Positions 1-10,850 of a DNA stretch of 64,000 nt are shown one piece after another (positions within the stretch are counted from its first letter, which is position 1; each line of letters opens with the position of its first letter). The position numbers and the translations under genes were made by a program. The DNA is taken from positions 85,122,245 through 85,186,244 of the forward strand of contig NC_134461.1 of the NCBI RefSeq assembly GCF_047948215.1, read 5' to 3'. Under the pieces are notes generated by a model, which was given only the letters and a program-made list of their open reading frames with translations, ran no database searches and had not been told where the DNA came from. Origin of the DNA: Lycorma delicatula (taxonomy: Eukaryota > Arthropoda > Insecta > Hemiptera > Fulgoridae).

Positions 1-616
1 GAAGGTACTGTATAAATTATTTATTTATAAGATTGCATTATATTTTCTTCAATAAAAGCTAAATTAAAATTAAATTGTCAATTAAAATTTAGATTATCTT
101 CAATAATTAAAAATTTATAATTACATTTATCTTGCTGTACATTTTTACTTTTGCTTTACATTTAAAATGCTTTACATTTTAAATTTATATTGTCCTTTGA
201 TTAAAAGTTTGTCATAATCAGGTAGTTTTTTCTTTTCACTTATTCTCATTTTCCCTTGTGAGATCATACCTTATGTCTTGACTTCATAATCTGAGCCTTC
301 ATCTTTATCATCTACTTCACATCAATTCCAAATAATCATAAACCTTTGAAAGAGGTCAGAAATTTCACTTTCATTAGTCTTGTCAAGTTGTTTTTAGTAA
401 AACAATGAAAGTCTTAAATAATTATGTTGCTTCATAAATAACAAGCACATAGTTGCAAAAAAGAAGTAATGATGCGACAAACAGAACTGCAACTGATGTA
501 GGAACAGAACTCGTGGTATGCATGAATAAATAGAATTGTACCTTTGGTTCATTATTGATAATACAGGTTCAATCAGAATACAGGAAACACCACTACGGAA
601 ATTCCATTCATTGTAT
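1..616. other. Intron sequence upstream of the first visible Girdin exon
   Basis: AT-rich DNA that should lie in a Girdin intron, since the exon at 1908 begins mid-protein. Short open frames here have no recognisable domain. I see no exon with both splice sites. Confidence 0.5.
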
Positions 617-1790
617 GAGGGTAAATCAATTATTATCTGCAATGTAGTTATAAATTTTATTGCAATACAAATAGGAAACTTGCATGTACATCATTTTTCA
701 ACATAGTCTCCTTGCATGTCAATGCACGTGGTCCATCGTTGCACAGGCTGCTTGATGCCTTCATAAAAGGTCTTCGGTTGAGCTGCGAGCCAGGAATGCA
801 CCGCTTCTTTCACTGTTTCATCCGAGGTAAATCGATGGCCCCTTAATGATGCCTCTTTGAGTGGATCAAACAAGTGATAGTCAGAAGGAGCAAGATCTGA
901 ACTATACGGAGGATGAGCCAGTACTTCAAAGTTGAGTTTCTGGAGCGTTTCAGCAATGTGGGTAGCAGTATGTGGACGGGCATTGTCATGCAGCAACACA
1001 ACACCTTTCAACAGCAGTCCTCGGCGTTTGCTTTGAATTGCAGGCTTCAACTTTGCAGTAAGCATCTCACTGTAACGCACATGTTTATTGTCATGCCCCA
1101 TTCCTCATAATGTTCCAATACTGGGCCTTGTGAGTCCCAAAAAACTGTAAGCATCAGTTTCCCCGCAGATGGTTGGGTCTTGAACTTTTTTTAGCAGGGT
1201 GAATTTGGATGTTTCCATTCCTTACTCTGGCATTTACTCTCCGGCTCGTAATGATAGATCCGTGTTTCGTCACCAGTGATGATTCTGTCCAAGAAGATGT
1301 CCCGTTTGTTATCATAGCGATCCAAATATTTTTGGCAGATGTCCAAGCGCGTTTGTTTATGCAACTGTGTGAATTGTTTTGGGACCCATCTTGCACAGAC
1401 TTTATGAAAGCCAAGTCTGTTGTGAATGATTTCGTTGGCAGAACTGCGACTAATTTGCAGATGATGTGCCACTGGATGAATAGTTACTCGTCTGTATAAG
1501 AAAACCTTGTCACATGCACGCTCAATGTTTTCTTCATTTGTGGCGGTAAACAGTCGTGCGGCTCCTTCATCATGCGTAACACTTCTGCAACCATTTTTTA
1601 ATTTTTCAATCCATTTGTAGACACTCTGTTGTGGCAACACACTGTTCCCGTACCGTACCGAAAGTCTTCAATGAATTTCGGCCCCTGATACACCTTCCGA
1701 CCACAAAAACCGGATCACTGAGCGTTGCTCTTCTTTGGTGCAAACAGAAAGCACAGCAGCCATAGTTTATTTAAATAAATATGGACAAAG
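617..1790 (-). mobile_element. mariner element, one end missing, in a Girdin intron
   Basis: A mariner-family DNA transposon on the - strand. The left end at about 617 (TGAGGGTAAATCAATTATTA) looks like a terminal inverted repeat, preceded by TA. No matching inverted repeat is visible beyond about 1790, so the transposase 5' side has lost its terminus. The insertion ends only about 118 bp before the splice acceptor of the Girdin exon at 1908. Confidence 0.8.
691..1763 (-). pseudogene. mariner transposase, nearly full length, broken by two stops and a frameshift
   Basis: The reading frame starts at ATG 1763-1761 with MAAVLSVCTKEEQRSVIRFL, the usual N-terminus of this mariner lineage. A TGA at about residue 35 and a TAA after the HPNSPC segment (about 1189) interrupt it. 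A one-base frameshift near 1100 moves the frame for the C-terminal third. Catalytic features of the D,D34D family are all visible: IITGDET, LLHDNARPHTA, and SSDLAPSDYHLF with 34 residues between the second and third aspartates. The stop is at 691-693, after GDYVEK. The catalytic residues survive but the frame does not, so this copy cannot make transposase. Confidence 0.9.
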
Positions 1791-1907
1791 TAAACTGGAT
1801 CATTTCAGTATGCTTAAACATAGCATGAACACGGAATAGAAAATGTTAATCTGAATAATAAAGTTAGGTTAAAACTTAGCTTAAATATAAATTCTTTTTT
1901 ATTTCAG

Positions 1908-4900
1908 ATATTAAATCAAATGAAAAATGGTTTAGAGGAGGATAGAAAATCGCTTATGGAGCATGTGTCATTACTACTTAGTCAATATCATGAATTATTA
2001 ACACATTCATTAGAAGACAAAGAACATTATCACACAGAGGAAAAAATATTTACGTCAGTTTTTTTTTTCATTATCGATGAATATTTAACTGTAAAAATGT
2101 TAAATCTTAGAGAATAGATTATGTTTATGTGTAACTTCTGGTATACTTTTAATCTTGAAAATATAATACTGGTAAAAATCAAAGTCAGTGATAATACCAG
2201 AATGTTAGAAAAGAAATAACTATTTTGTTATGAAATCGTATTCTTTACTTTATTACAAAGGGCCTATTATGAGTACACTAAATTACAATTTATCAGATCC
2301 AGTAGATTTCTTTGATACATTTTATTATATTTATAAGGCTTCATGTTATTAAAGAGCCATTATTTCTATTTGGCAACTTTTCCAAAGGGAAATTATGTTC
2401 ATAATATTACTTAACTTTGGTAGCAATAAGAGATATTGTTAACATTTTGAAACCTAAGCTAACTGAGTAAAATATGCAAATCATTGGTCTTTGTGTAGAA
2501 CAAGGTGTATTTAATCCTGAATTTAAATCCAGACCATTTGTTTTTGTTGTTTGGATATTTAGGATTGTTTAGGATTGATTGGAGCTGCTTCAAACCCTGA
2601 TCTCCATGGTGGAATGGTAGCATCTCAGCCTTTCATCAGGAGGTCCAGGGTGTGAATCCCAGACAGATTTTTCATACATGCATGGCATTTTTCACACACT
2701 ACAAAATTCCATTTCCACATTCCACGTAAAAGTTTTAAGCTGTGTTTTTTCTTGATATTATCAAGAAAAAAAGTGTTGAACTTAGTATATCAGATATTTA
2801 CATGATATTATACTACAACTCATTCATATGTGAATGAGTGAATTCCATCTCTTTTGTATCTGTATTCTGTGGTTGTAAACAACTGGAAAATTGCATTTTT
2901 TTACTTTTTTTCATGGTGGTCTGTATCCTATCCAAGGCGCTGATGAATAAATATTTGAAACTACACTTTGCTGTATTATTCTCTGTCTTCAAACTACTCT
3001 CACTTTAACATCCTATCTTAATGTATATTTGGTGTATAATACTTAAATTTGGCTTTAGCATATTTATTTCAAATCTATTAATTTTTCTCTTTTCCATCTG
3101 CTTCCGTATTCTATGATATTAAAGCAAATATGCTTTTAAATATTTGTTTGTTTGTATTTTCTTAATGTTATCATTTCTTTTGTAAGTTTAAACTTTACCT
3201 GAAAATGCCATTATTAGCTTTTTATTTACTTAAATCCCTTTCATTTTCTTCCAGCTTTCTCCAAAAAACTCTCTGATAAATCTCTTATAGGTCTTTTATC
3301 TTCATTCATTATTTCTCATAAAAATAAATATTATCTCTAATAAATAATCTACTTCATTACATGAATGACACTGGATATAGTTATTTAATGAGAAACTAAA
3401 GTAGAGTATGGTAGATGCCTTTTTTTATAAATGAAAACCCTGTTTAGAACTCATTTTTACAATCTTTTTCGGGCTAAAAAATTCTGCCATCAGAGAATTT
3501 ATGAGTTTTCCATTCCTTTATTTCAGTTCATGTACTCGCTTAATTTTTAATCCTCTGTGAAATATTTATGAGGTATTGGCTCTACTCTTAATTCTACTCC
3601 TTTTCATTTAAGACAGCTCATATCAATGTTGTATTAGTTTTTGTTGTATTTTATCTGTCTTAAACATCTGTATTTAAAAATATATATATATATATATAAT
3701 AATAAAAAAAATTATATAATTGTTTATATTATTTTCTTTATAATAAACTATTTAAGTATGCAAAATTGTTGAATATTTTCTTATTTTATTACAGATCATT
3801 TAGTATTCTTCATACTTATCATTTTATAGATACTTTTGCATAAATTATTGAAATTATTCTGCAGTGTAGTTTTTTAGAGTGGACAGGTATTTTTTTTTTT
3901 ATTTTTACCATCTTGTCTGTTTAAGTCTATGAATATATTGATGTTTTCTTTTTTCTGACTATATTGTATGAAATATATTTGTTTTTAATAGGGATAAGCT
4001 GAATAATCTGTATAGACAAAAAGAAAAGTTGGAAGAGAAAATAATGGAACATTATAGAAAATTGGACAGCTGTCCAGCAAAAAAGTGAGTTCTGAGCTTT
4101 TATTATTGCTGTTTATATTTAATTTCTTTTTCTTTAATTAGTTGCTTACCTTTTGGTTTTTTTTTCTATTTTTTCCATTCAAGTTGTATTAGGAAAGGTG
4201 AGGAATGGAGTAGTTTCCCATTGTCAGATATGTTTTTGTACATAAGTTGACCAATCTGAGCTGATAATCTGCCTGACAAGTGGCACCTTTACTCTTCAAC
4301 ACATATACCATACATTATTACTTTTATAGATAGTAAGTCTCACTGATACTTCTTGAAACTCACATGCCTTACATGTGCCACATAGCAAAGGGTATGTATA
4401 CAACTGCAACCAGTTGTATAAAGCTGTAAATTAATGTATCCCCTGTTTTCATAAACAGTGGATTGATTATATAAATTGTTTCATTAATTGAAAACTTTTC
4501 CAAAAAAAAAAAAATTAGTAATGTTCATGAACATTGAATTTTCCTGTGATGATGTATTATTCTTAAGTGATAAATCTTTTTCATATTGTTAAAAATCATT
4601 TTTTAATCTAATTAGTGAACAGATTTTTCCAGTAATTTTGTGTTGAAAAATTATTAATTCTGTTTTTTTATGTGTATTGTTAATATTTTTTTATATAAGT
4701 TATTGTAAATTTAATTTTTCTTACAGGAAGAGTTTTGGTGCTAGTTTAGTGCGGCGAGTAAGGAAAGCTGGCTCAGATTTGATAAGTAAAGTAAGTATAA
4801 TCCTCCTTTTGATTCTAATCTCTGTGGTTAAGATCAATAAAATTGTTACTACATATTTACTTATTTTTTAATTTATCTTATGTCTGTTTTATTTTTTATA

Positions 4901-7900
4901 TTGTGTTTTTAGATCAAAATGTTCCTTTAAAAATAAAATGTTTGAGAAGTGAAAGTGATTGATCTGAAAATAGTAAAACAAATGCAAAGTGAAAAAAATA
5001 GGAGTTTAAACAAGTTTGTCGCACATATTAGGAAGCACCATATTCAAGCTACATCAGCAAGACAATAATTGTACTCTTTTTCCTTAGAATTAAAATTTAC
5101 TTGTTGGTATTTTTAAGTTTATTATTAGTTTTTTTAATTCCTTCTTTAAGTACTTTAAAATACTTTTTGGGTCCTGGGTAAAATGTTAACCCCCTTTCTA
5201 TGATTGTTCCACAACAGCTGATACATTTCAGATTATCATCAAGAATATGAAATGAGAATAACATGCCAATATCTAAATCTATTTTAAATAAACTCATTCC
5301 CTTAGATTTTCCAAATTTATATTATGTTAATTGAATAAATGGATTTGGCTAGAAGTTTTTACTTAATAACCATCATAGATTTATGTTAAATATTTACAGT
5401 AATTTTAGCTATTTAAAAATATTTCGTTTAGTTTTATTAATTTATATTCTGTAAAAATAATTAATGATAAATTTCTCCATTTGAACAACAAACAAACAAA
5501 GATTTTATTTTTTCCTCCAAATGCAAGTCATTACATGAAGCATGAAGTCAATTGTCCTATAAGCTTACAAATGAATTTTTTATTAGTGTATTTCTGAGGA
5601 TGATTAAAGTAATTTTATAATAAAATAAATTTGGGATGGTTAATCAGGAGAATAATAACTATTCAAGTAAGGATTCATCTATTTTTATGGGTTCACATAA
5701 GTAAATGATATTTATTATCTGTTATAGTGTATTCTTTAAAACAAAAGAAAATTTTTCTTTCATTTTATGATTTTATTTAACATTTTTTTATTAGAGTCGA
5801 AGATCTTGGCATGATGACGCCGCCAGAAGAGGAACAGATTCTGACACAAGCCTAGAAGATGTTCGCACTCGCCAGGGTACATTTTTAATTTTTGTTTAAA
5901 TTATTTTAGTATTATGTGTTGTGTGCAGTATTTTGTTGTATTTGTACCCAACCTAAAATTTTTGTACTTCAAACTATTTGAACTTTAGCTTTTTGTTTTA
6001 TAATCATTGTGTATGAGGAATTTTTGATGTTCAGTTTAAAAAAATTGATATTCTCATGTGCAATCGCTCATACTTCTGTATCTTTATCATATTTTATATA
6101 TTACCCACCTTATAGAATAGTTAACATACCTGTCAATAGTTACATTTCTTAAATAAATGAATGAAGCAAGAAGTTAGTTTTTCTAACTTCTTAAAAGAAG
6201 ACTTTTTCTCATTAATTTTTTTATATGATGTTGAAATGATGATTAGCCAGAAATTGATTACAGTTTACAGTTTTTCAGTTAATGCGGATTTGATTCATTT
6301 AACATTATCTGCTGTAACCCTTTACTTAAATTCCCAAGATGTTACAGTATACCTTCTGGTGCTTATAAGCTGTACTGCAAATAGCAGTTTACTGCTCTAT
6401 TGACCAGAATCTATTTTATCATTTTTTAGTCTTGACCATTTTAGTCATTCTTTGGTATCTTTTTAGATTAACCTCAAGAAACAACTTATATTTTTTGTCA
6501 GTTCATTCCATTTTTTTTTTAACCCTTTGATAATGATGTAATACTGTAAATAAAAATGATGTTAATGGGGTTACTGACTTATGAAACCAAAGTTCATTAC
6601 CTCAGCTGTAATGCTACACAGTCAGATTCTCTCGGCCTTGAGGACAGGTGGGCAGTGCGAAATATGTCATGCAATAGTCCGTATTTCTTACAGAGGTCGG
6701 CAGCATAACACAAAAGTTGAGTCCATACAAAGTACCAAGGTCGGCATCAACGGGTTAACATAATGCTTAATATGTATGTAAGGTTTGAATTATTTACTAA
6801 ACGCGCTGATTTTGAAGTGATGTTTAATTTGTTGAAGGTATTCCTCTCAAGGGGGTTGTACTTTTTCTCATACAGCTTTCAGAGAATATTTTTTTTTAAT
6901 GAAAAGTTACATGTTCTACTTAAACTATATTTTATTTTTTGCTGTCATCATTATTTAATATTTGATTGTTGTAGTATAATTGTGTGTAATTTGATGTCAT
7001 TCTGATGTTCAAAGTGTTACATGTTCAACAAAATTGTTAAGAAAACATAAGAATAATGTATATTTCTATAATTAAGAGAATAGTAGTTAGTCTGTGTCAT
7101 TTCTCTACATTTTGTTTACATTTATCAAAATGCAGAAGTTTTGCTACTTTTCTTGCAAATTGTTTTTTTTCCACTTGGATTTTATAAGCATATCCATGTA
7201 AATAAAAATATAGAGTTAAAACTTAAAACTTAAAAATTTAAATAACTGGAATAATGTTTTATTTTTTAAGTGTACTTTCCTTAAGTAGACTTATTGTTTA
7301 AAAAAGCTTATTTTATTTCTGATATTTTTTTTGTTTTTCTGCAGATGGTTTAAGCCTTGGTACACCTGGTACTCGCCGTACTGTTTATTATTCTGGTGAT
7401 GAAAATTCTACCGCTAATGTAAGTGTAAGTACGTAAAATGTTATTCCATTATAACTATTAATGTCTTAGAACAATAATTCCTAAACTACCTGAACATATC
7501 ACTTGCGCTGGAGAAATGAATTCAGGACATACATTTGAAGGATGTCTATGAAAATCTTTTTATACCACCTTAATGTTTTTCTTTCACAAGGATAATAACT
7601 TAGCAGTTGATCTTGTCTATCAATGACCTACATGTATTCATTATATTTTGTTATTGTCAAGGACATTTCCTTTTCTTCGCCTTTCTTGTTTTAAGCTGTA
7701 TCAATTTTTGTATTGGCTTGAAAGATACAGAATGTTACGTTTATCTCTCTATTTTTTATAAGTTTGTATATATAATTATAAGTATACTTTGTATAAGTTT
7801 TTCCCTTCTGTAGTTTTTTCTCCGTCACTTTTTTAGGATTATCTTTCCTGTCAATAACAGAGGATTCCAGTTGCACAGGTTTATTATCAAAAAGATTTTT

Positions 7901-10850
7901 TGTTAGTTTTACGCTATTATAAAAGTCATCCAAGTAAACAACATGATCTTTTCCAAGTCTTTCTTCCAAAAGGTGTATGATCACCTTTTCTGTATGTCCT
8001 TCACCTCCTAGTGATCAAGTGCTCCAGCATACACTGCAAATTACAATATTAGGTTGGTTGGTTCACATAAATAAAGTTTTATACCATACCTATGGCGCTT
8101 GTTTTAAATATATTACCTAAAAACAAGCCATCCTCTCTAAAGCACCAGAGCTTCACCAAAGGAAAGCTCTTTACTTGGGTTGTATGCACATAATACTTTG
8201 TTATTAAAATAGTCAATGAGACTTTTTACAAGATGAAAGCAATGAAGAATTAACTGGAATCTGTCACGTGACATATACTCTCCAAAACAAGTTTTGAATA
8301 ATTTATCTTTGCGCCAGTAATCTTGCATCTTTGGCACTTTTTTATTACCCGTATGAAAAAGTAGACCCAAAAAAATATTTTCAGTTCAGAAATTCTTTCT
8401 ACAGTGAGTTATCCTGGAATTTTCTGTGATTTTCACTGACAAAAAAACTTCTACAGTGTAGTGGTTGGTTTCCTTGACAATGGATTCTAAAACACTTCAT
8501 CTACCAGTAAATTGAAATAATCGATGGGTTTATTATTGCCTAGTATTGGAACTTGTATACAAGTTCCAATACAAGTTCCAAGTATTGGAACTTGTATGAG
8601 ATAAAGAAATAGAAAAGTTCTTAATGTTAATTGCACCAACACATGATTCAAAATTTGGAGCATCATCACTCACATCTGGAAAAACAAGGTTCGACAGTGT
8701 ATTTTTCAGACTCACTACTACTTGAAGCATTTCTATTTGGAAGATATTTATCATCACTAGCATAAGCTTCAGAAGACGAATCAGAATTAATTAATCTGTC
8801 TATTTAATTTACCAACAAATGACGATAATCATCTGAAGCAGTTGGCTTGCAATTAGTTAGGTCATCCATATCACTAATACGTTAAATAAAAACAAGAGAA
8901 CTGGCAATCTAAAAACGGAACACATTTTAGTGATAATTAAACTATAACAAGACAAGCATGCTACAAAGCAAACTGAGATGTGATGTGACAAAAAGAGAAA
9001 AAAGATGTGGAGAAAAGATAGCATGATTTTTCAAGTCAATGACTCACAAGTGCATCATCCTCACAATGTATTTATAGTCACCAATGCACCAGTGTGTCAT
9101 CCACGGTGAATGTATTAATATGATTGATTTTAAATAAATTTTTACCTCATTTTATAACATATTAACTGAAACATTTATAGTATAGTTACCATAAACTTAT
9201 ATATACTGATAGTGTTTTTATTTAAATTTATTTAATTATAATAATCTGTTCAGTTTAAATAATCTTTTTAAGATTATTAATTTAAAATAATTCTTTCTTT
9301 TAAATAATTTATTGGAAATTTTTTAGTGCAAATGTTTGGTTATAGAGAGTGATTTCTTTTACAACAATCAGATAATTGATGTAATTTTTTTGGTTATGTT
9401 AACATCAATAATTTTTTTTGTTGTAATTATTAAAATGACAATATATTCAATAGAATCTGAATAAGAGTGTATGCACAACTGTAAACCAATATATAAGTGG
9501 GCTATATTTCTCCATTTACTTGTTATATGAAGTACTTTATGAATTATTTTTTTAATTTATTTTTAACAATTTATAAAAAAATTCTTTTTCCTATAAGTTA
9601 GATTTTGTATTTGTATGATAAACGATAATTTATTTTGTCATTTGTTTAAGGATAATGAAGATAACATGAAAAATAATGCAGATGTACCAAGAACATCAAC
9701 ACCTCATCAGAATCAGCAACAAGATACTGGGTAAATTGATATTATGAATTTGAAATTATATAGAATAATTGGTCATGACCTTTTTAAACTGCCAACAAAC
9801 TTCCGCCACATGTAAAACAAAGTGTAAATGTAAGTCTGAGTGAAATCTCATCTCACTCATTTGTTCAGCTTATGTTATTTTTATCTTATTATTAGCCAAT
9901 GTTTTCAATATGAAACTTACATTGTTACATAAAAGTCTTTCAGAACTATATTCTTAAGTTATGTTGTATCATCTAAATACCAAAATTTATTTTTCACAAA
10001 TAGAGCCTGGTTGGCTAAAAAATACTTCAAATGAAAACAAAAGACACAGCTGAGATTTCAGGCATGTAAAATGCTATTTTTGTTTAATATAACTTCAGTT
10101 TGCAAGTATCATTAAACTTTGCTGTAATACAAACAAAACAGATGCTATCAAGATAAAATTATCATCATTAAGATTAAAATCTTAAGATGAAATTTAAAAT
10201 CTAAAACAAAGAATAAACTCTAAACTCCAAAAAATATCATTCTCTGATAGTTACTTGTTATATAGAAATAAAATTTAAAAAATATGATTGTGTCTGTGTT
10301 TTAGTTGAATCTTTAGATTGTACATCTTTTAGATGTTTATGATTTAATGAAAATTATTTTATATGAAATTTTTTTATTGAAAGGAAAGAATGTGTTTGAA
10401 AAGAAAAAATAAGTGCAGGAGAAGATATATTTATTGGATATGCATATAGCGGTAATCATTTTCATGAAGTGTGTAAAACAACAAAAAAAGAGCATGAAAT
10501 GCATTCATCATCATTGTTCTTTGTATAAGACCCCACTACATTTAAAAATTAGTTAAATATAATTCCATACTTGTTCCCAATTATTTAATTTCTAAAACTT
10601 TAGGTTCTTCCAGTAGTATATTTATAGCTTTTCATTTTTGTATTGCATTTCTTTTATAATAATTTTTTTTACCCACAGGTCTTTGTTAGTTTATAATCGT
10701 TTGACAACAGTTCTTAACGATCCAGCAACAGTAACATCAGCACCGCATTCACCTAATGTTACACCACAGCATGGACATGGTCATAATAAAAATGCACCAA
10801 ATTCACCGGAAAATAAAAATCCTGTATGGTATGAATATGGTTGTGTTTAA
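1908..10850 (+). CDS. Girdin: Girdin/Daple (CCDC88-type) coiled-coil scaffold, C-terminal seven exons
   Basis: Exons at 1908-2053, 3992-4084, 4727-4790, 5795-5876, 7345-7418, 9651-9730 and 10679-10850 join into one frame of 236 codons plus TAA. All acceptors end in AG, all donors start with GT, and intron phases (2,2,0,1,0,2) agree. Residues about 1-80 are the end of the long coiled coil (YHELLTHSLEDKEHYH, then LYRQKEKLEEKIMEHYRKLD), closely resembling the CCDC88 family. A basic stretch follows (ASLVRRVRKAGSDLISK), then a low-complexity Ser/Thr/Pro/Asn/His tail ending WYEYGCV. The terminal GCV matches the PDZ-binding motif reported for Daple, which binds Dishevelled. The N-terminal HOOK-like domain and most of the coiled coil lie left of the window. 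I see no obvious Galpha-binding motif. Family proteins link cell polarity, actin and Wnt/Dishevelled signalling at the cortex. The family call is firm. Exact exon edges are predictions. Confidence 0.88.
2600..2735 (+). repeat. tRNA-derived SINE, copy 1 (Girdin intron)
   Basis: A tRNA-like head with an A-box-like TGGTGGAATGGTAGCATC near 2607 and a B-box-like GGTGTGAATCCC near 2649. The family-specific body follows (GCATGGCATTTTTCACAC). Three other copies in the window (30611, 43738, 50059) share the head and body. It will not fold as a functional tRNA, and it continues into a non-tRNA body. The 3' limit is uncertain. Confidence 0.75.
2745..2771. repeat. Short perfect inverted repeat
   Basis: A 13-nt arm (TTTTTTCTTGATA) is followed by a single T and its exact reverse complement. 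It lies just downstream of SINE copy 1. Confidence 0.8.
3680..3698. repeat. (TA)n microsatellite
   Basis: An uninterrupted TA dinucleotide run inside a Girdin intron. Confidence 0.9.
4187..4400 (+). repeat. Unclassified interspersed repeat B, copy 1
   Basis: Contains a GAATGGAGTAGTTTCCCATT core. Diverged relatives lie at 17165-17290 and 34780-34900 in the same orientation. No coding potential is visible and the class is unknown. Boundaries are approximate. Confidence 0.45.
6519..6758. mobile_element. piggyBac-type MITE, about 240 bp
   Basis: TTAA is present at both ends (6519-6522 and 6755-6758), immediately followed inward by CCCTTTGATAATGATG on the left and, in reverse complement, CCCGTTGATGCCGACC on the right. 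TTAA target sites plus CCC-initial inverted repeats are the hallmark of piggyBac-type elements. There is no transposase inside. It lies in a Girdin intron about 1 kb from a dead piggyBac transposase, although I cannot show that the two share ends. Confidence 0.6.
7419..7430 (+). promoter_or_regulatory. Tandem splice donors of a Girdin exon
   Basis: The sequence after the AAT codon reads GTAAGTGTAAGT: two consensus GTAAGT donors exactly 6 nt apart. Using the second adds Val-Ser without changing the frame, since the intron phase stays 0. Confidence 0.6.
7691..8810 (-). pseudogene. piggyBac-family transposase, degraded
   Basis: Separate - strand pieces match piggyBac-type transposase in N- to C-terminal order. 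They are an acidic/Ser-rich lead (SSSSESEKYTVEP, about 8720), then MGLLFHTGNKKVPKMQDYWR (8370 downward) with YMSRDRFQLILHCFH and LIDYFNNK, then LGKDHVVYLDDFYNS and DRKDNPKKVTEKKL (7984 downward). The first catalytic Asp region, normally Asp-Glu-Ser, reads LSFGEALV, so that Asp is replaced by Gly. The second Asp survives in YLDDFYNS. Stops and shifts separate the parts, and a palindromic duplication sits at 8546-8600. It is in the intron between Girdin exons 5 and 6 of this window and antisense to the gene. Confidence 0.8.
8546..8600. repeat. Local palindromic duplication within the piggyBac remnant
   Basis: The 12-nt word TTGGAACTTGTA is followed at once by its exact reverse complement, and a further inverted and direct copy follows within 55 bp. 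The arrangement is a perfect 24-nt palindrome plus a repeated arm. Confidence 0.85.

Noticed and set aside
2600..2680. tRNA gene
   Set aside because: The boxes are present but the cloverleaf arms do not pair, and a repeated non-tRNA body follows. It is a SINE head.
5097..5297. 66-residue protein with a CISCCG segment on the - strand
   Set aside because: Lies in a Girdin intron with no recognisable domain. Too short to support.
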